Assembly: GCA_012295275.1 (NCBI GenBank)
Contig: CM022676.1
Coordinates: 2,738,369-2,802,368 of the forward strand
Origin: Chrysomallon squamiferum
Taxonomy: Eukaryota > Mollusca > Gastropoda > Neomphalida > Peltospiridae
Direction of reading: 5' to 3'
DNA length: 64,000 bases
The notes beneath the pieces were generated by a model. That model made no database searches, was not told the origin of the DNA, and saw only the letters and a program-made list of their open reading frames with translations. A program made the position numbers and the translations under genes. Shown here piece after piece: positions 60,636-64,000 of the stretch; positions within the stretch are counted from its first letter, which is position 1, and the number at the start of each line of letters is the position of its first letter.

Positions 60636-62060
60636 TTTTTCCAGGAAAACAAAACACTAAATACTACTTTTAATTTTAAACTTACTCTTTTAGAAATAAT
60701 GATAAGTACTAGTTATCATCTTAATTTATTCCTAATTTCATTTTGTGAAAACTAAATTAAGAATGACTTTATCATTGAAAGAATTATTAAGGTAATTGAG
60801 TAGTTTTATTTTTTAAAGTTATCAATCCGAACTTTGACCCATTTTTTATAATCTAGGCGTTTCAGGGAAGATAACTCTTACACATTGATCGTTAAACCAT
60901 TAAGAACCCTTTGACAACATTATTTTTCTTGGTAATGAAATTAAATATTTGTATCCAGAATAATCTCAGATATGCCGTGTTATAGCTGATACTATATTCA
61001 GATAATTTTGGGTTTTTAATTGTTTAAATATAATTGATTCTTTATTTAATTTCTTTTAATTTGAATTTTTTTTTTTTTTAATTTAATTTTTTTTTTTTTT
61101 TTTTTTTTTGTATTTATTGCTTTTATTATTATTATTATTTTTTTTTTCGATCTGGAAGGGGTCTTTTGTTGGACTTTTTCCCCTTAATTTTACTTTATAT
61201 TATTTTATTTTTAATACTTTTATCATTCTCTTTATAATTATTATTATTGTTATTATTATTATTATCATAGCAGCGACCTTTCTCGGAGGTAGAGTTAGAT
61301 AATAATTGTTAACTAAGTCACTGACTTTTTCCAGGAAAACAAAACACTAAATACTACTTTTAATTTTAAACTTACTCTTTTAGAAATAATGATAAGTACT
61401 AGTTATCATCTTAATTTATTCCTAATTTCATTTTGTGAAAACTAAATTAAAAATCACTTTACCATTGAAATAATTATTAAGGTAATTGAGTAGTTTTATT
61501 TTTTAAAAGTTATCCATCCGAACTTTGACCTGATTTTTTATAATCTAGCCGTTTCAGGGAAGATAACTCTTACACATTAATCGTTAAACAATTAAGAAGC
61601 CTTTTTTCCTAAAATTATTTTCCTTGGTAATGAAATTAAACATCTATATCCAGAATAATCTCAGATCTCCCATGTTATAACTGATACTATACTCAGATAA
61701 TTTGGGTTTATTCTTTATTTAATTTCTTTTAATATTTAACTTTCTAAATTTAAAAAAAAAAAAAAATACTTCCATCCTTTTCAATTGTTTAATTTTTAAT
61801 TTTTATTATTTATTTATTTTTTATTTGTTATTATTTATTTATCTATTTATTTATTATTTATTTATTTTTGGTAGGTAAGGGGTCTTTTGTTGGATTTTTT
61901 CCTTAATTTTACTTCATATTATCATTATTTTTTAATACTTTTATCATTCTCTTTTTCATTATTATTATTATTCTTCTTCTTCTTCTTATTATTATAGCGG
62001 CGACCTTTCTCGAAGGCAAAGTTCGATAATAATTGTTAACTAGGTCACTGTACTACGTGA
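60632..62060. repeat. Tandem duplication of about 0.7 kb, two copies
   Basis: Copy 1 (60632-61318) and copy 2 (61320-62050) share 'tgactttttccaggaaaac', 'gataagtactagttatcatc', 'ggaagataactcttacaca' and the ending 'ataataattgttaacta'. They differ mainly in T-rich and TTA microsatellites. A further partial copy starts at about 62360. Confidence 0.9.
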
Positions 62061-62359
62061 CAATCTCGATCTCATACATTCTTTACTCGATTTCATACAT
62101 TCTTTATGGGGTGTTTGCCAGTTGCTAATAATAGAAATAAAATAAATATATAAAACTGATATCTATCTACATTTGAAACTCTGAGTGATATTTTAGCCGA
62201 ACTAGATGTCAGCTTCACACTTTGGTTTGCTGACGCAGTGGATATGGCGACAAGCAATGGCGAAGAGACAACAATGCTAACAACTGTGAACAGACAAATA
62301 CTGAAATAACCAACACTTCACTGCATTTGTTTTAAACAGATTTTTAGGTATCTACAGAC

Positions 62360-62578
62360 AAAGGCTGTAATCGGAAAAAACCTTTGTTTCTAACACAAGT
62401 AAAAACTTACCTTCTAGACATTTCACCTTTAGCGGTCTGTCCTGTTTCTAAATTACTTCCCTGTAAATATCCCGCTGTATCCGGCAAAACAAAACAATAG
62501 ATACTAATTTCAATCTAAAAATTATACTTTTAGATATAATGTTAAGTAGTAGCTCATCTTAATTTATTCCTAATTCTA
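62360..62578 (-). repeat. Third, partial copy including the candidate 5' exon
   Basis: It matches 60525-60740 ('cctttgtttctaac', 'aaaaacttaccttctaga', 'ctgtcctgt', 'atcttaatttattcctaatt') with more divergence. It keeps the splice-donor-like GTAAGTTTT on the minus strand (edge 62411), so it may be an alternative or dead first exon. Confidence 0.65.
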
Positions 62579-63930
62579 ACAAAAACCCAACAAGAAACAA
62601 GTCAAAACAAAGAAAAACAACAACAACAACAACAACAATAATAATAATAATGACCAGAAATAAAGAAATAATAAACAAACAAACAAACAAACAAATACGT
62701 GAAAAAGTAAATAAGTAAATATAATAATTTTCTTCACCCAATAACCATATAATTTTCAAACATATTGTGTTTTGTACGTAGAAGACACTGAAGAAATGAA
62801 GGTAACTTTTAAATCATATAAATGATTGTTTTTCCCATGGTTTAGAAGCTCTTGATAAGAAGTTCACAGTTTCTCTGAACACTAGCTATTGTTTAAAATA
62901 TTCTTGAAAATGTAGCAGTTGATTACTGATAAACATGCTGAAGCAACCAAAAATCTAGACACAAAAGTGACAATGATGCACGCGATTAAAACAAAACTAT
63001 GCTTCAGTATATTAAAATAGTAATGCTAATAATGCAGTATATTTAAATACGTTACACTTCGGCGATTTTTATTGTGCTGTTAACCGACAGAAACCTACAT
63101 TTATACCATAGACTCATGTTCTTATAGAGATACTTAATACTTTTTTCCTGACTTTTTTATTCAGTGTTTTTATTCAGCGTTGAAAAAGTGTTTTGTTTCA
63201 TCTGTCAGCTTGGCTCTCTTATGTATTAAGATCACCACACTGGAGAGTTTTGTACATAATGTCTGTCTAAATTTACTGAACAAGTTTCTTTCAACTCATC
63301 CATCAATTGAAATTTTCAGCCATTTGTCACCAGACACTTGATCTCATTGATTAGATGTAGTCAATTAATATTAATTTCCACTTAATTGTTTAACAATATA
63401 TTTAGTCTTAGGCACATTGCGTTTATGAAGAAACACATCGATTCTTTTTTCTAATTCAGTTGTTGAACACTGAACTACCATGTTAAGACAGGTTAAAATC
63501 AAAAGTGACACGAACACATGTTAATCAACTGAAGACAAATAAAATAAAATAAAACAATTGAAAAATTCACTACAAAGTGATGAACACTTATGGTTATTCT
63601 GATCAGGTACAGTTAATAAATAAAACATTTTAAGTTGAAAGTAATTGTTGAAATCTAAATTTATTTTCTGTTTATTTGCATTTGAAGAACATTATTCTGT
63701 TTATAAATTATACAGCTAATACTACTACAATGTCTCTGTAGGCGTTTTTATCTACAGTGCTATCAAAGAATAGCGAGTCTTTCATTTCTTAGAAAGTGTG
63801 GAAAATTGTTTAAAATAACTAGACAATCTGCAATCTTTATTTTACACATATTTTATCTGTATATGATTGTATGCGTATATTAAAATATGTACAAATGGGT
63901 ATACGTATATATATGGGTAAGAATGCGCGC

Positions 63931-63967
<37 letters not shown>

Positions 63968-64000
63968 ATAATATAACCTTTCAACATTTTATTCTGATCT
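62579..64000. other. No recognisable gene
   Basis: AT-rich sequence with (CAA)n/(TAA)n at 62615-62650, (CAAA)n near 62673-62692 and a (GT)n tract at 63932-63967. The minus-strand ORF at 62559-62759 is a translation of these tracts. Nothing else is supported. Confidence 0.55.

Noticed and set aside
62249-62310. Short plus-strand ORF starting MATSNGEETT
   Set aside because: About 20 codons with no following donor in frame or similarity I can recognise. It is too weak to call a first exon.

Overview
This is an AT-rich animal nuclear sequence, dominated by repeats. It contains spliced genes with consensus GT/AG introns, class 1-1 extracellular modules (Ig, EGF-like, collagen-like), a BTB-BACK-PHR gene with an intron, and very abundant microsatellites. 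A lophotrochozoan invertebrate, probably a mollusc, fits best. That placement is an inference from gene style and repeat content, not from a diagnostic gene. Two runs of exactly 200 N (21411-21610 and 41496-41695) look like scaffolding joins, so the order and orientation of the three blocks they separate are not proven.

Layout. 1-12.26 kb is a degenerate GTAA/TAAG-based minisatellite with about 115-bp higher-order units. It has an inverted block at 9.27-9.77 kb and a second inverted block at 12.9-14.04 kb. The array ends abruptly against 14.04-15.27 kb, which is the 3' remnant of an Ig-type gene. A fuller paralogue follows at 17.0-20.84 kb: a signal-peptide exon, two Ig exons, and a membrane plus cytoplasmic-tail exon. 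It carries a stop and frame breaks that suggest decay or sequence error.

21.6-41.5 kb is a contig made only of a second satellite, about 44 monomers. Monomers are about 403 or 502 bp; the long form has three copies of a hairpin-bearing subrepeat where the short form has one. 41.7-44.9 kb holds a run of 93-nt, class 1-1 EGF-like exons, some intact and some decayed. The last one is cut by a second, opposite-orientation block of the same satellite (44.9-52.77 kb, about 17 monomers). On the far side lies a decayed collagen-like exon (52.99-53.09 kb).

53.1-57.2 kb is gene-free simple-sequence DNA, including a TATAG-type pentanucleotide array. 57.26-59.34 kb, minus strand, is a BTB-BACK-PHR (BTBD1/2/3/6-like) gene with several frame breaks. 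Candidate 5' untranslated exons lie in a tandemly duplicated region at 60.5-62.5 kb. The remainder to 64 kb shows nothing recognisable.

The main theme is a cluster of modular extracellular-receptor exons being duplicated, truncated and separated by two unrelated satellites. No complete, undamaged gene can be claimed. Small ORFs inside the satellites are repeat artefacts.
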